DNA from: Paenibacillus hunanensis
GTDB lineage: Bacteria; Bacillota; Bacilli; Paenibacillales; Paenibacillaceae
Assembly (NCBI RefSeq): GCF_014645615.1
Contig: NZ_BMMB01000001.1
Span: 682,001-746,000, forward strand
Direction of reading: 5' to 3'
Length of the DNA: 64,000 nucleotides
Every line of letters begins with the position of its first letter. The stretch's first letter is position 1. The notes beneath the pieces were generated by a model. The model did not search any database, was not told the origin of the DNA, and was given only the letters and a program-made list of their open reading frames with translations. A program made the position numbers and the translations under genes. Shown here in pieces: positions 9,128 through 17,393 of this stretch.

Positions 9128-9189
9128 TTCACACCTCCACCTTCAATCTAGCATAGAATTATTCGATGATTATCAAAATAGAGCATAGT

Positions 9190-9250
9190 AAAAATTGATA
9201 TTTCGTTTACATTCCCCACACATGCCGGACAAATTCACCTTTTATACTGA
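9190..9250 (+). promoter_or_regulatory. Conserved upstream element, copy 2 (shared with 6532-6592)
   Basis: The second copy of the 61-bp element lies in the LysR/ABC divergent intergenic region, 98 bases before the ABC ATPase start, which is nearly the same distance as copy 1 to its gene. CGTTTACATT at 9204-9213 and TTTTATACTGA at 9240-9250 are the best conserved parts. Confidence 0.6.
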
Positions 9251-9348
9251 GTTCAGTAGAGCAAATGATTCGCTGCCTGCTGGTGAATGTTAGCCAGTAT
9301 TCATAGATCATCGATAAAGCAACAAGTACATAGAGGGGAGCAAGGCAG

Positions 9349-10398
9349 ATGACAGAAATTACGCTTCGAGGCGTAAGCAAGAGCTATGATGGTGTGCAGG
9401 CGCTGAAACCTGTAGACATGATTATCCCAGCTGGTAAATTCACCACCCTGCTGGGGCCGTCTGGATGTGGCAAAACGACATTACTACGGCTGATTGCCGG
9501 GCTGGAAACGCCGGATAGCGGTGAGATTGTAGTCGATGGTCAGCCAGTGTTCTCGCAGACACGCCGGGTGAACCTGCCTCCGCATAAGCGCCATTTTGGC
9601 ATGGTCTTTCAGGAATTTGCCCTGTGGCCTCATATGACCGTATACGAAAATGTAGCATTCAGCCTCAAAGCCAATGGGCAAAAACATAAAATCCGCGAGC
9701 GTGTCCAGCATGCGCTGGAGCAGGTACGCCTGACAGACATGGAAAAGCGGCATCCGCATCAGCTATCTGGCGGTCAGCAGCAGCGCGTTGCCTTTGCCCG
9801 AGCGATCGTCATGCAGCCAGGACTCATCCTGTTTGATGAGCCGCTGAGCGCGCTGGATGCGATGCTGCGAGAGGATATGCGAGATGAGCTGATGAGTCTG
9901 GTACGTGAGCTTGGTCTAACCGCGCTATATGTCACGCATGATCAGACGGAAGCGATGTCGATGTCGGATGAGATTATGGTCATGCAGTCGGGCAATGTAT
10001 TGCAGCGAGGAACACCGGAGCAGATTTATCGCGAGCCCGTGCATCCATTCGTCGCTCGCTTTATCGGTCGGTCGAATTGGATCGAGCCAGAGCAGACGCT
10101 ATTTCGTCCAGAGCATGGACGCTGGGAAGCAAAGGGAGAAGCTGGAGAGCACAGCTATACGGCTACCGTACAGCGGGTTAGCTATATGGGCGATCGATAT
10201 GAAATTGAGCTGAATGCTGGAGAAGGACGTAGCTGGACCGCGTATCACGATCAGCGCATGATCATTGGGAGTATCGTACAGCTCTACGTTTCAGCGGAGC
10301 ATCTGTGCACGGTGGGTGAGCGTACAAGTACAGCAACAGAAAAAATGGATGCGAACGATACGTCATCTTCATCTGTAGGAAGACAGCATATTTCATAA
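9349..10398 (+). CDS. ABC transporter ATP-binding protein (AfuC/FbpC/PhnT-like)
   Basis: A 349-residue ATPase with Walker A GPSGCGKTT, Q-loop VFQEFALWP, signature LSGGQQQRVAFARA, Walker B LILFDEPLSALD and switch His in YVTHDQTEA. A C-terminal TOBE-like extension (about 240-330) is typical of importers for ferric iron, spermidine/putrescine and 2-aminoethylphosphonate. It is the first gene of an ATPase, binding-protein, permease and MBL operon divergent from the LysR gene. The substrate class is best judged from the binding protein and remains open between ferric iron and phosphonate-type compounds. Confidence 0.9.
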   Translation: MTEITLRGVSKSYDGVQALKPVDMIIPAGKFTTLLGPSGCGKTTLLRLIAGLETPDSGEIVVDGQPVFSQTRRVNLPPHKRHFGMVFQEFALWPHMTVYENVAFSLKANGQKHKIRERVQHALEQVRLTDMEKRHPHQLSGGQQQRVAFARAIVMQPGLILFDEPLSALDAMLREDMRDELMSLVRELGLTALYVTHDQTEAMSMSDEIMVMQSGNVLQRGTPEQIYREPVHPFVARFIGRSNWIEPEQTLFRPEHGRWEAKGEAGEHSYTATVQRVSYMGDRYEIELNAGEGRSWTAYHDQRMIIGSIVQLYVSAEHLCTVGERTSTATEKMDANDTSSSSVGRQHIS

Positions 10399-10562
10399 GA
10401 GGTGCTAAGGACAAGCTAGAAGTAGTTACGTTCTTATCCTTTAACATATGTGGGGCTATTCCTGCCTTATCCGATGCAATAAGTCACATAAGAGCATGTA
10501 CAACGGTGCATCAAATCAAACGTTTAATCCCTTTACCTACTATTATTGAGGAGGAATTATTT

Positions 10563-11606
10563 ATGAATTGGAATCAGATGTGGAAAACGACAGGTATGCT
10601 GGCTGTAACAGCAATGCTCGGTACGGCACTGGCAGGCTGCGGTAATACAGGCAGTAACAGCACAACGAGTGCAGCAGGTAGCACAGCGAGTAAGGGCGAC
10701 AACACGCTCGTCGTTTACAGTGCAGGCCCGGAAGGACTGGCAAAAAAGATCGAGGCTGGCTTTGAAGCGAAAACAGGCATTCAGGTCGAAATGTTCCAGG
10801 GCACAACAGGAAAGGTCCTGTCTCGTATGGAAGCCGAAAAATCGAATCCGGTCGTCGATGTGGTCGTACTAGCATCTTTACCGTCTATGCAATCGATGGC
10901 CAAGGAAGGCATGACCCTGCCTTATCCAGAAGCAGCTAATCACGATAAGCTGGTGAAGGACTGGTCAGATGCTAATGGTAACTACTTTAGCTATAGCGCA
11001 TCTGCTCTGGGCATTGTGTATAACACCAAACAGGTGCAAACGCCGCCTACCTCATGGGAAGAGCTAACACAGCCACAATGGAAGGATAAAGTGAACATTC
11101 CTGATCCATCGTTGTCCGGTTCAGCACTGGATTTCATTACAGGCTACCTGAGCGCGAAGGGCGATAGCAGCTGGTCGCTGTTCCAGCAATACAAGCAAAA
11201 TGGTGTAGCGATGGCAGGTGCTAACCAGGAGGCGCTTGATCCCGTCATTACAGGGGCGAAGGATGTTGTTGTGGCAGGCGTAGATTATATGGCATACAAA
11301 GCGAAAAAAGATGGCGAGCCTGTCGATATCGTATATCCATCTGAGGGTACAGTCATTAGTCCGCGCCCAGCTGCGATCATCAAAACTACCAAGCATGAAG
11401 AGCAAGCGAAGCAATTTATCGACTATCTGCTGTCTGATGAAGCACAGCAGCTTGTAGCTAAAGCGTACCTGCTGCCAGGACGTACAGATATCAAGGCTGA
11501 GAATCGTACGAATCTGTCGGATATTAAAACCTATCCAGTGAAATGGGATTGGATGGACGAGCACGGTGCAGACGTAACAACTCGCTTTACCGAGCTGTAC
11601 AAGTAA
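10563..11606 (+). CDS. ABC transporter substrate-binding lipoprotein (ferric iron / phosphonate type)
   Basis: A 347-residue lipoprotein with signal peptide and lipobox LAGC at about residues 17-22, followed by a Ser/Thr-rich tether. The mature part begins NTLVVYSAGPEGLAKKIEAG, typical of the family-1 binding proteins that include FbpA/AfuA (ferric iron) and PhnS (2-aminoethylphosphonate). The FbpA Tyr-Tyr iron-binding pair is not obvious, so iron is not established. The ATG at 10563 is chosen because GGAGGAATT lies just upstream and the signal peptide begins there. It lies 164 bases after the ATPase gene, in the same operon. Confidence 0.85.
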   Translation: MNWNQMWKTTGMLAVTAMLGTALAGCGNTGSNSTTSAAGSTASKGDNTLVVYSAGPEGLAKKIEAGFEAKTGIQVEMFQGTTGKVLSRMEAEKSNPVVDVVVLASLPSMQSMAKEGMTLPYPEAANHDKLVKDWSDANGNYFSYSASALGIVYNTKQVQTPPTSWEELTQPQWKDKVNIPDPSLSGSALDFITGYLSAKGDSSWSLFQQYKQNGVAMAGANQEALDPVITGAKDVVVAGVDYMAYKAKKDGEPVDIVYPSEGTVISPRPAAIIKTTKHEEQAKQFIDYLLSDEAQQLVAKAYLLPGRTDIKAENRTNLSDIKTYPVKWDWMDEHGADVTTRFTELYK

Positions 11607-11636
11607 GCTTCGGTTTGAAGTAAAGGGGATGGCACA

Positions 11637-13310
11637 ATGACACATACATCAGGATACTGGTTTCAAAGATGGAGTACGGTCGCAGCATTTTTGCTGCTGA
11701 CCGTACTGATTGTTTTACCACTTCTGCTCATTTTCCGTACCGCGATCGATAGCGATGGAACGATCGATTGGCTGGCACCGTGGCATACGATTACGAGCAG
11801 CAGTCTCGGTTCGGTTATGCTAAATTCACTCTGGCTTGGCGCGCTTGTGATTGTGCTTACGACGCTACTGGCATTGCCACTAGCCTGGATTATGGCACGC
11901 TCAGCGATTGGACGCTGGCGCTGGCTGGATGTCATTCTACTTATTCCATTCATGACTCCGCCCTATATCGGCTCGATGGGCTGGATGCTCTTTATGCAAA
12001 AGAACGGGTATATGGAGCAATTGCTGCCTGCATCTGCGGCATGGACGCCTGCATTTTTCAGTCTGGGTGGCATGGTGCTGATTATGAGCTTGCATCTGTT
12101 TCCATTTTTGTATCTGATTTTGCGTAATACATTGCTACAAATTAGTGGTAGCACAGAGGAGGCAGCTGCTCTGCACGGCGGTTCGCCTGCGTATCGCTTT
12201 CGCCGAATCATTTTGCCATTGCTGCTATCCAGCTATGTGATGGGGGCTTTACTTATTTTTGTCAAAACGATTGCGGAGTTTGGTACACCGGCTACATTTG
12301 GACGCCGGATCGGCTATTATGTGATGACCTCGGAGATTCATACATACATTTCCAGCTGGCCGATTGATTTTGGAAAAGCAACTGCGCTCGCCTCCCTACT
12401 GCTCAGTGTATGTCTGGTCATGTGGTACATCCAAAGTGTGCTGAGTAGCCGATATTCGTATCGTTTGACCGGAGGAAAGGGCAGTCGTCAGAGCGGCTAT
12501 CGCTTAGGGGGCTGGAAGGGTGTACTGAGCTGGGCGTATGTGATCATATTGCTGGTACTGTCGATTGGGATTCCGTACTTCTCTGTTATTACCGCTTCGC
12601 TGCTCAAGCTGCGTGGTATCGGCATTGCGGCAGGAAACTGGACGTTAGCGCACTATGCTGAACTATTACAGCCAGGCTCCGACAGTATGCAGGCGCTGAT
12701 CAATAGCTTCACCTTATCGCTAGCTTCCTCGACGATTGCCGTAGTGATCGGTACATTCCTGGCACTCAAGGTGGATCGCAGTCGCCGTTTATCGCAAAAG
12801 TGGATCGATCTGTTCAGCCTGATGCCGAATACGGTTCCCGGCATTGTAATTGTCGTCGGACTTATTCTATTCTGGAATTCATCCTGGATGCCTGTACCGC
12901 TGTACAATACATATGGCATGGTCGTGTTAACGTATGTGGTGCTGTTTCTGCCGTATACCGTGCAATATGTCAAAGCAAATTACGGTCAAATTGACTCGAT
13001 TCTGCTGCAAGCAGGTGCGATGTCGGGCGGTCGTCCATTATACGTGTTCCGTCGTATTTTGCTACCGCTGCTCGTGCCCGGTATTATTGCGGGCTGGATG
13101 ATGACTTTTACTATTTCAAATCGTGAGCTGGTAGCGTCCCTGCTTATTCTCCCGCCGTCGATGCAGACGTCCGCCACGTATATTTTTGCCCAGTTTGAAC
13201 AGGGAGCTGTCTCGATGGGGATGGCTATGGCAGTCGTATCGGTCGGTATTACGACGATTCTGCTGCTCATTCTGAATGCATTGCCTGCTACAGGCAGTAA
13301 GCAGCCGTAA
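11637..13310 (+). CDS. ABC transporter permease, two fused permease domains
   Basis: A 557-residue polytopic membrane protein with about 12 helices and two copies of the permease cytoplasmic EAA-type loop: one around residues 178-200 (EEAAALHGGSPAYRFRRIIL) and one around 460-482 (QAGAMSGGRPLYVFRRILL). Duplicated single-chain permeases of this kind are characteristic of AfuB/FbpB/SfuB ferric-iron importers and of PhnU/PhnV-like systems. It starts 30 bases after the binding protein with GGGGATGG as RBS, and ends 7 bases before the second MBL gene. Confidence 0.88.
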   Translation: MTHTSGYWFQRWSTVAAFLLLTVLIVLPLLLIFRTAIDSDGTIDWLAPWHTITSSSLGSVMLNSLWLGALVIVLTTLLALPLAWIMARSAIGRWRWLDVILLIPFMTPPYIGSMGWMLFMQKNGYMEQLLPASAAWTPAFFSLGGMVLIMSLHLFPFLYLILRNTLLQISGSTEEAAALHGGSPAYRFRRIILPLLLSSYVMGALLIFVKTIAEFGTPATFGRRIGYYVMTSEIHTYISSWPIDFGKATALASLLLSVCLVMWYIQSVLSSRYSYRLTGGKGSRQSGYRLGGWKGVLSWAYVIILLVLSIGIPYFSVITASLLKLRGIGIAAGNWTLAHYAELLQPGSDSMQALINSFTLSLASSTIAVVIGTFLALKVDRSRRLSQKWIDLFSLMPNTVPGIVIVVGLILFWNSSWMPVPLYNTYGMVVLTYVVLFLPYTVQYVKANYGQIDSILLQAGAMSGGRPLYVFRRILLPLLVPGIIAGWMMTFTISNRELVASLLILPPSMQTSATYIFAQFEQGAVSMGMAMAVVSVGITTILLLILNALPATGSKQP

Positions 13311-13317
13311 GTATCGT

Positions 13318-14706
13318 ATGCAATTAACGATACTTGGCGGAGCGGGAGAGCATGGGCGTTCCAGCTATTTGCTGACCGAGGAAGGACAGCATATTGTACT
13401 GGATTACGGTGTGAAAAAAGAAGACGGCGGGCAATATCCGCTGGTGGATAATATAGAGGAGATGATCGGCGGCTTGCAGACTGTCTTTCTATCCCATGCC
13501 CATGAGGATCACTGTATCGCGTTGCCTATTTTATATCGGCATGGCTATCAGGGACAGGTGTGGACGACAAGAGCGACAGTACAGCAGCTGCCAGCGTATT
13601 TTAACGCATGGCGCAATTATACAGATGGGCGTCATGTAACACGTCCATATGATGATGAGGATGAGCAGCGTATAGGTTATCGCTATCTGGAGGATGTTGT
13701 TCCCGCCGGACAATGGGGACAGCTTCAGCCCGGACTGGACATCTGCTGGGGACGTTCGGGGCATCTGCCCGGTTCGATCTGGCTCACCTTATGCTGGAAG
13801 GGAAAGTATATTTTCTTTTCCGGTGATTATACGTCTGAATCGCAGACACTGGTGGCGGATCGACCGCTCTATCTATCTCATTCTCTCAACCGAGCAGAGG
13901 TGTTACAGACGGTTCATGGCGAATTGGAGCGTCCCGAGCAATGGCTATGGAGGCAGCAGTCAGGTAAAATGGCGCCAATCCTACCGCAGCTGGATCTCGC
14001 TATTGTGGACGCCGCCTATGGAGACGATCCAGAATCACAAGTCGAAAAACTGCATCAGCTCAAGACACATATAGATGAAGCTATCCAAATGGGTGGCTCC
14101 ATTCTACTGCCTGTACCGCTCTATGGACGAGGACAGGAGCTATTATTATGGGTAAGTGAGCAATACCCGCATATTCCATTGCTTGTAGAATCGGCATTGC
14201 TGGAAGGCTTGCAGCTACTAAGAAGCTATACCGATTGGCTGCATCATGGAGTTGAGCAGCGGATCGATCAATTATGGCATCATGCACAGCTATATCCGCT
14301 ATCCGATGCAGCGGAAACCGATAGACGATATGCACAATATAGCAGTAAAATAATCTTCACCCCAGACGGAATGCTGCAAACGAAGCTGGCACGTCAGCAC
14401 TATGAGCGACTACAGCATGACCCACACAGCAAAGTGATCTTTACCGGGCATCTTGCCAAAGGCTCGCCTGGCAGTCAATTAGTCGCCACTGCGCAGCCCT
14501 GTAACGGTTGTCAGATCGAGCGTGTTCGTTACAAGGTGCATCAGGGCTTACCGGATGTGCAAAGGATGCTACATGAGCTGAACCGCCCTCCAGCTGTGCT
14601 GGTGCATGCTCCTCAGGCACGCACCGACCAGCTAGCTGCTCACCTTCGCCAGCAAGGGTACCCGAATGTTCACTCCTTAATTCCAACGGCAAGGCTGGAA
14701 TTTTAG
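13318..14706 (+). CDS. Beta-CASP metallo-beta-lactamase-fold protein, paralogue 2
   Basis: A 462-residue paralogue of the protein at 6693-8024, colinear through its whole length: M-QLTILGG start, HAHEDH (60-65), GHLPGS, FSGDYT, IVDAAYG, LLPVPLYGRGQEL, FTGHLAKGSPG, RYKVHQGLPDV and VLVHAP. It carries about 20 extra residues after the FSGDYT motif. The ATG lies 7 bases after the permease stop with no clear RBS, which suggests translation coupled to the transporter. Finding it as the last gene of an importer operon is unusual for a nuclease-like fold and suggests it acts on the imported compound or on the operon RNA. Both ideas are inference. Confidence 0.8.
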   Translation: MQLTILGGAGEHGRSSYLLTEEGQHIVLDYGVKKEDGGQYPLVDNIEEMIGGLQTVFLSHAHEDHCIALPILYRHGYQGQVWTTRATVQQLPAYFNAWRNYTDGRHVTRPYDDEDEQRIGYRYLEDVVPAGQWGQLQPGLDICWGRSGHLPGSIWLTLCWKGKYIFFSGDYTSESQTLVADRPLYLSHSLNRAEVLQTVHGELERPEQWLWRQQSGKMAPILPQLDLAIVDAAYGDDPESQVEKLHQLKTHIDEAIQMGGSILLPVPLYGRGQELLLWVSEQYPHIPLLVESALLEGLQLLRSYTDWLHHGVEQRIDQLWHHAQLYPLSDAAETDRRYAQYSSKIIFTPDGMLQTKLARQHYERLQHDPHSKVIFTGHLAKGSPGSQLVATAQPCNGCQIERVRYKVHQGLPDVQRMLHELNRPPAVLVHAPQARTDQLAAHLRQQGYPNVHSLIPTARLEF

Positions 14707-14789
14707 AGCACAATGATCATGAGAGAATCAATTATAGAATGTCAAAGTAGCTTTCTAGTACAGACATATCGCTTAATCCATCTGACTTG

Positions 14790-14802
14790 AATGATAATCA
14801 TT
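14790..14802. promoter_or_regulatory. Fur-box-like palindrome
   Basis: AATGATAATCATT is a perfect 13-bp palindrome identical to the core of the 19-bp Fur consensus; the outer three bases on each side do not match. It lies downstream of the transporter operon and 292 bases before the CYTH-like gene, so its target is unclear. Confidence 0.35.
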
Positions 14803-14874
14803 TGAATGCTCACAGGTTGAAATCGTATCGGTTAACAGAGCATACGGTAAAGCATCATACATCGAAGCATCCCC

Positions 14875-14917
14875 AAACATCAGACTCTGCTAATCAAGCG
14901 GAGCTGGTGTTTTTCGT
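14875..14917 (+). terminator. Terminator of the ABC/MBL operon
   Basis: AAACATCAGACTCTGC pairs imperfectly with GCGGAGCTGGTGTTT, followed by a T-run. The rest of the 387-base gap (14707-15093) holds only the Fur-like palindrome and the next gene's RBS. Confidence 0.65.
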
Positions 14918-15093
14918 TTTGTAGGTATCCATTTGTAGTTCCCCATCGAATAATTCATCGTTTCCATATAGAGACTATATATAAAATTGACGCTCCACCA
15001 TAGAAATGTTGATTCCGCGCTAATGCCCATTTTCTACACTAAAGAGGTTCAAGCGCAACACGCATTCCAAACGAAAAAGGGGAGAAGAAACAG

Positions 15094-15960
15094 GTGAATC
15101 GATTAACAGGAAGCTGGAAAAAGACAGTAGCCGTATGGATGAGCGGTACCGTGCTGGCAGGCACATTTATGGTGGCACAGCCCGTTACGACAGAAGCAGC
15201 GGCAAACCTGACGCCAACGTACGAGGTTAAGTTTGTACTGGATCAGGACGTATTGAATGCAAATGGTGCGCCAGGTAGTGCATTGAGTAGTACATTTGCT
15301 CTGCCATCCAAGCCACAGAAGATTGCAGTGGAATACTTCGACACCAACAGCCAGAGTCTGAACGGTGAAGGCTGGAATGTGCGTCTGCGCAAAAAAGAAG
15401 ATAAATCCAAGTATGAGATCACGTACAAAAAGCGTTATTCGGTTGTGAATGGTGATATTGATGCAGCCTTGACGCGTGCGAATCAGGAAGGCTTTGATGC
15501 GAGTGATACGAATTATGAAGCTGAGGTCGATTGGGGATATGGCAAGCAGACGCTGAGCCTGTCCAATGATAAAGATGTGAAAACATCCGACACTGGCGCA
15601 TCGCTACCTTCCGCAAGTAAAGCATTGGAAATGGTGATTGATAAAATCCCAGGCAAGCTGGAAAATTGGAAGTCCACAAAATGGGGCAAGGATCAGCTTA
15701 AAAACTCCCGTGTGTACGGCCCTGTCATGGCAAGCAAATACGAAGGAAGCTGGAACGGTCTGGATATCGACGTGGAGGTATGGCCAATTCGCAATGCAAG
15801 CGGCACAGGTACAGAGCCAGTGATCGAAATTTCCTTCAAAGCGGATTCGTATTCTGATGCAGCTAGCAACCGTCAGCAGCTGATGCAGGCACTGCAAGCT
15901 CAGGGATGGCTCGTACCCCAGGATTCGCTGAAAACACAGCTGGTGCTGGATCGTTACTGA
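15094..15960 (+). CDS. Secreted CYTH-like (triphosphate tunnel fold) protein
   Basis: A 288-residue protein with a Sec signal peptide (residues 1 to about 36, ending in EAAA). The mature part resembles a CYTH domain: YEVKFVLD at the start (compare the E-x-E-x-K signature), VEYFDTNSQSLNGEGW, NVRLRKKE, YEITYKKRY, then YEAEVDWG and PVIEISFKAD. These alternating charged strands are what line the tunnel in CYTH phosphatases and adenylyl cyclases, which normally act inside the cell on triphosphates or polyphosphate. An exported version is uncommon. The start is GTG with GGGGAG at 15079-15084. It appears to be monocistronic. The function is unassigned. Confidence 0.65.
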   Translation: MNRLTGSWKKTVAVWMSGTVLAGTFMVAQPVTTEAAANLTPTYEVKFVLDQDVLNANGAPGSALSSTFALPSKPQKIAVEYFDTNSQSLNGEGWNVRLRKKEDKSKYEITYKKRYSVVNGDIDAALTRANQEGFDASDTNYEAEVDWGYGKQTLSLSNDKDVKTSDTGASLPSASKALEMVIDKIPGKLENWKSTKWGKDQLKNSRVYGPVMASKYEGSWNGLDIDVEVWPIRNASGTGTEPVIEISFKADSYSDAASNRQQLMQALQAQGWLVPQDSLKTQLVLDRY

Positions 15961-16224
15961 TAGGTAAAGCATCAAAGTAGCTGAAGTAGCGAGAAGGAAG
16001 TCTATACAGCGACTTTGATCACAGATAAGCCTATTCTTTCGACCTGTATGGATGAGAAGATAAAGCTGTAGCATTGCATAATATTGTCAGCTTAGCGAAG
16101 GCATAATGATGTCACATAGCTCTAGATATAGACTGCTGAAATACAGTCACCACTTATTCTCTTCGTTGTTATCTTCTAACCCTTAACTAGCTGAATCCTA
16201 TTTATATGCGCGAGCAACACATCG

Positions 16225-16260
16225 AAAAAAGCAGCCCCTGTTATAGGGGCTGCTTTTTTT
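16225..16260. terminator. Rho-independent terminator
   Basis: AAAAAAGCAGCCCC and GGGGCTGCTTTTTTT form a strong stem between the CYTH-like gene and the converging gene at 16401. I see nothing else in 15961-16400. Confidence 0.9.
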
Positions 16261-16400
16261 GTATTTCATGATAAATCGTGTGCTTCATTTTGGCTGATTT
16301 AACTCAGATAAATGATGCGACTCAAGATGCTCTAGTGAATCACCATATACGTTGTGTGAAGCATCAAACAGTTGTAGGCTACAGCACTTCTGCGAGAGTA

Positions 16401-16700
16401 TTAGTAGCTACTTGGCATGTTTTCCATGCGGCTAATACCCGCAAACATCGCTGCACCAAACAGAACGAAGAAGATAATGTAAACTACGATCCAGATAGCT
16501 GCCCATAACAGAGCTGCTTTGGCATAATTGGACTTGGAAATATTCGTTCCTCCTCCAAAAGCCCAGATAAACAGCATGATAAGGTTAACGAGTGGAATAG
16601 CGAGTAAAAGCAGTGTAATCATCCATTCCTTAACGCTAATAACCGGTGCAGGCTGACCCGGCTGTGGCGGATAGCCTGGAGGTGTATTATTGTAATCCAA
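16401..16700 (-). CDS. Small membrane protein with Pro-rich N-terminus
   Basis: A 99-residue protein with a proline/glycine/glutamine-rich N-terminus (about 20 residues), then two hydrophobic helices at about 26-48 and 62-88 separated by a short polar loop (GGGTNISKSNYAKAA). This layout is common in small Bacillales membrane proteins of unknown function that resemble TM2/DUF4870-type proteins; I cannot name the family. The start is TTG (16700-16698), supported by AAAGGGG about 10 bases upstream. It is monocistronic. Confidence 0.6.
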   Translation of the reverse strand: MDYNNTPPGYPPQPGQPAPVISVKEWMITLLLLAIPLVNLIMLFIWAFGGGTNISKSNYAKAALLWAAIWIVVYIIFFVLFGAAMFAGISRMENMPSSY

Positions 16701-17090
16701 ATAACTCTACCCCTTTCAAAATTTAGATTATGTAAAGATGGTCTTACTATAAATCAGGTTTATTATAGCGTCCTGACATCCATATAACAACAAAATAAGG
16801 AACGAAATGTTATTTTAGGCCTAAAGAAATCTTGATTTTGCATAAATGCGTAAAATGAAAGGAGTAGATGGAGGTAAGGAAGGGGGTAAAAGCCAATAAT
16901 TCCGTGTTAACAGATCAGAATTAAAGAAATTTTATTTTTTATCGCTAAACTAGTTGCAAGTTACTAAAAGTATCTTTATAATGAGATTTATTGAACGGTT
17001 AACTACTGAAATTTTCAAAAAAGTTTCTCGTGGTTAATGAAAAGAAGCATTATTGTAAATTTTGACTATGATTTCAACTAATCGAATAGA

Positions 17091-17234
17091 GATCTTCGGG
17101 GTAGGTGAAATTCCTAACCGGCGGTGAATGTCGATTCATTCGGCAATAGCCCGCGACTCGCTGCTCTGTAGGGAGCAGTCGACTGATCTGGTGTGATTCC
17201 AGAGCCGACGGTAAAGTCCGGATGGGAGAAGATC
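17091..17234 (+). ncRNA. FMN riboswitch (RFN element)
   Basis: The conserved RFN core is plain: GGGGTAGGTGAAATTCC, then CCGGCGGTGAAT, AATAGCCCGCGA, a variable hairpin (CTGCTC...GAGCAG), GATCTGGTG, then CCAGAGCCGACGGTAAAG and TCCGGATGGGAGAAG. GATCTTC at the 5' end pairs with GAAGATC at the 3' end to form P1. FMN binding would favour the downstream terminator. The 390 bases before it (16701-17090) are AT-rich and hold nothing I can name; a weak TTGACT at 17062 may belong to the promoter. Confidence 0.95.
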
Positions 17235-17310
17235 AATAAATGAACCTGTTCAGGTGTATTTGCTGATGCATATTGCTCGCACAATACGATACTGGCATGT
17301 TTATTTGATC

Positions 17311-17348
17311 AGCCCCTGAATGTCGATTTCCGATGCTCAGGGGCTTTC
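17311..17348 (+). terminator. Riboswitch-controlled terminator
   Basis: AGCCCCTGA and TCAGGGGCT form a stem followed by a short T-rich tail, between the FMN aptamer and the transporter start. This is the expected expression platform for transcriptional control. Confidence 0.75.
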
Positions 17349-17393
17349 CGTATGAGATCGCCTATTCAAATTCTAAAGACATGAGGAGTTTGA

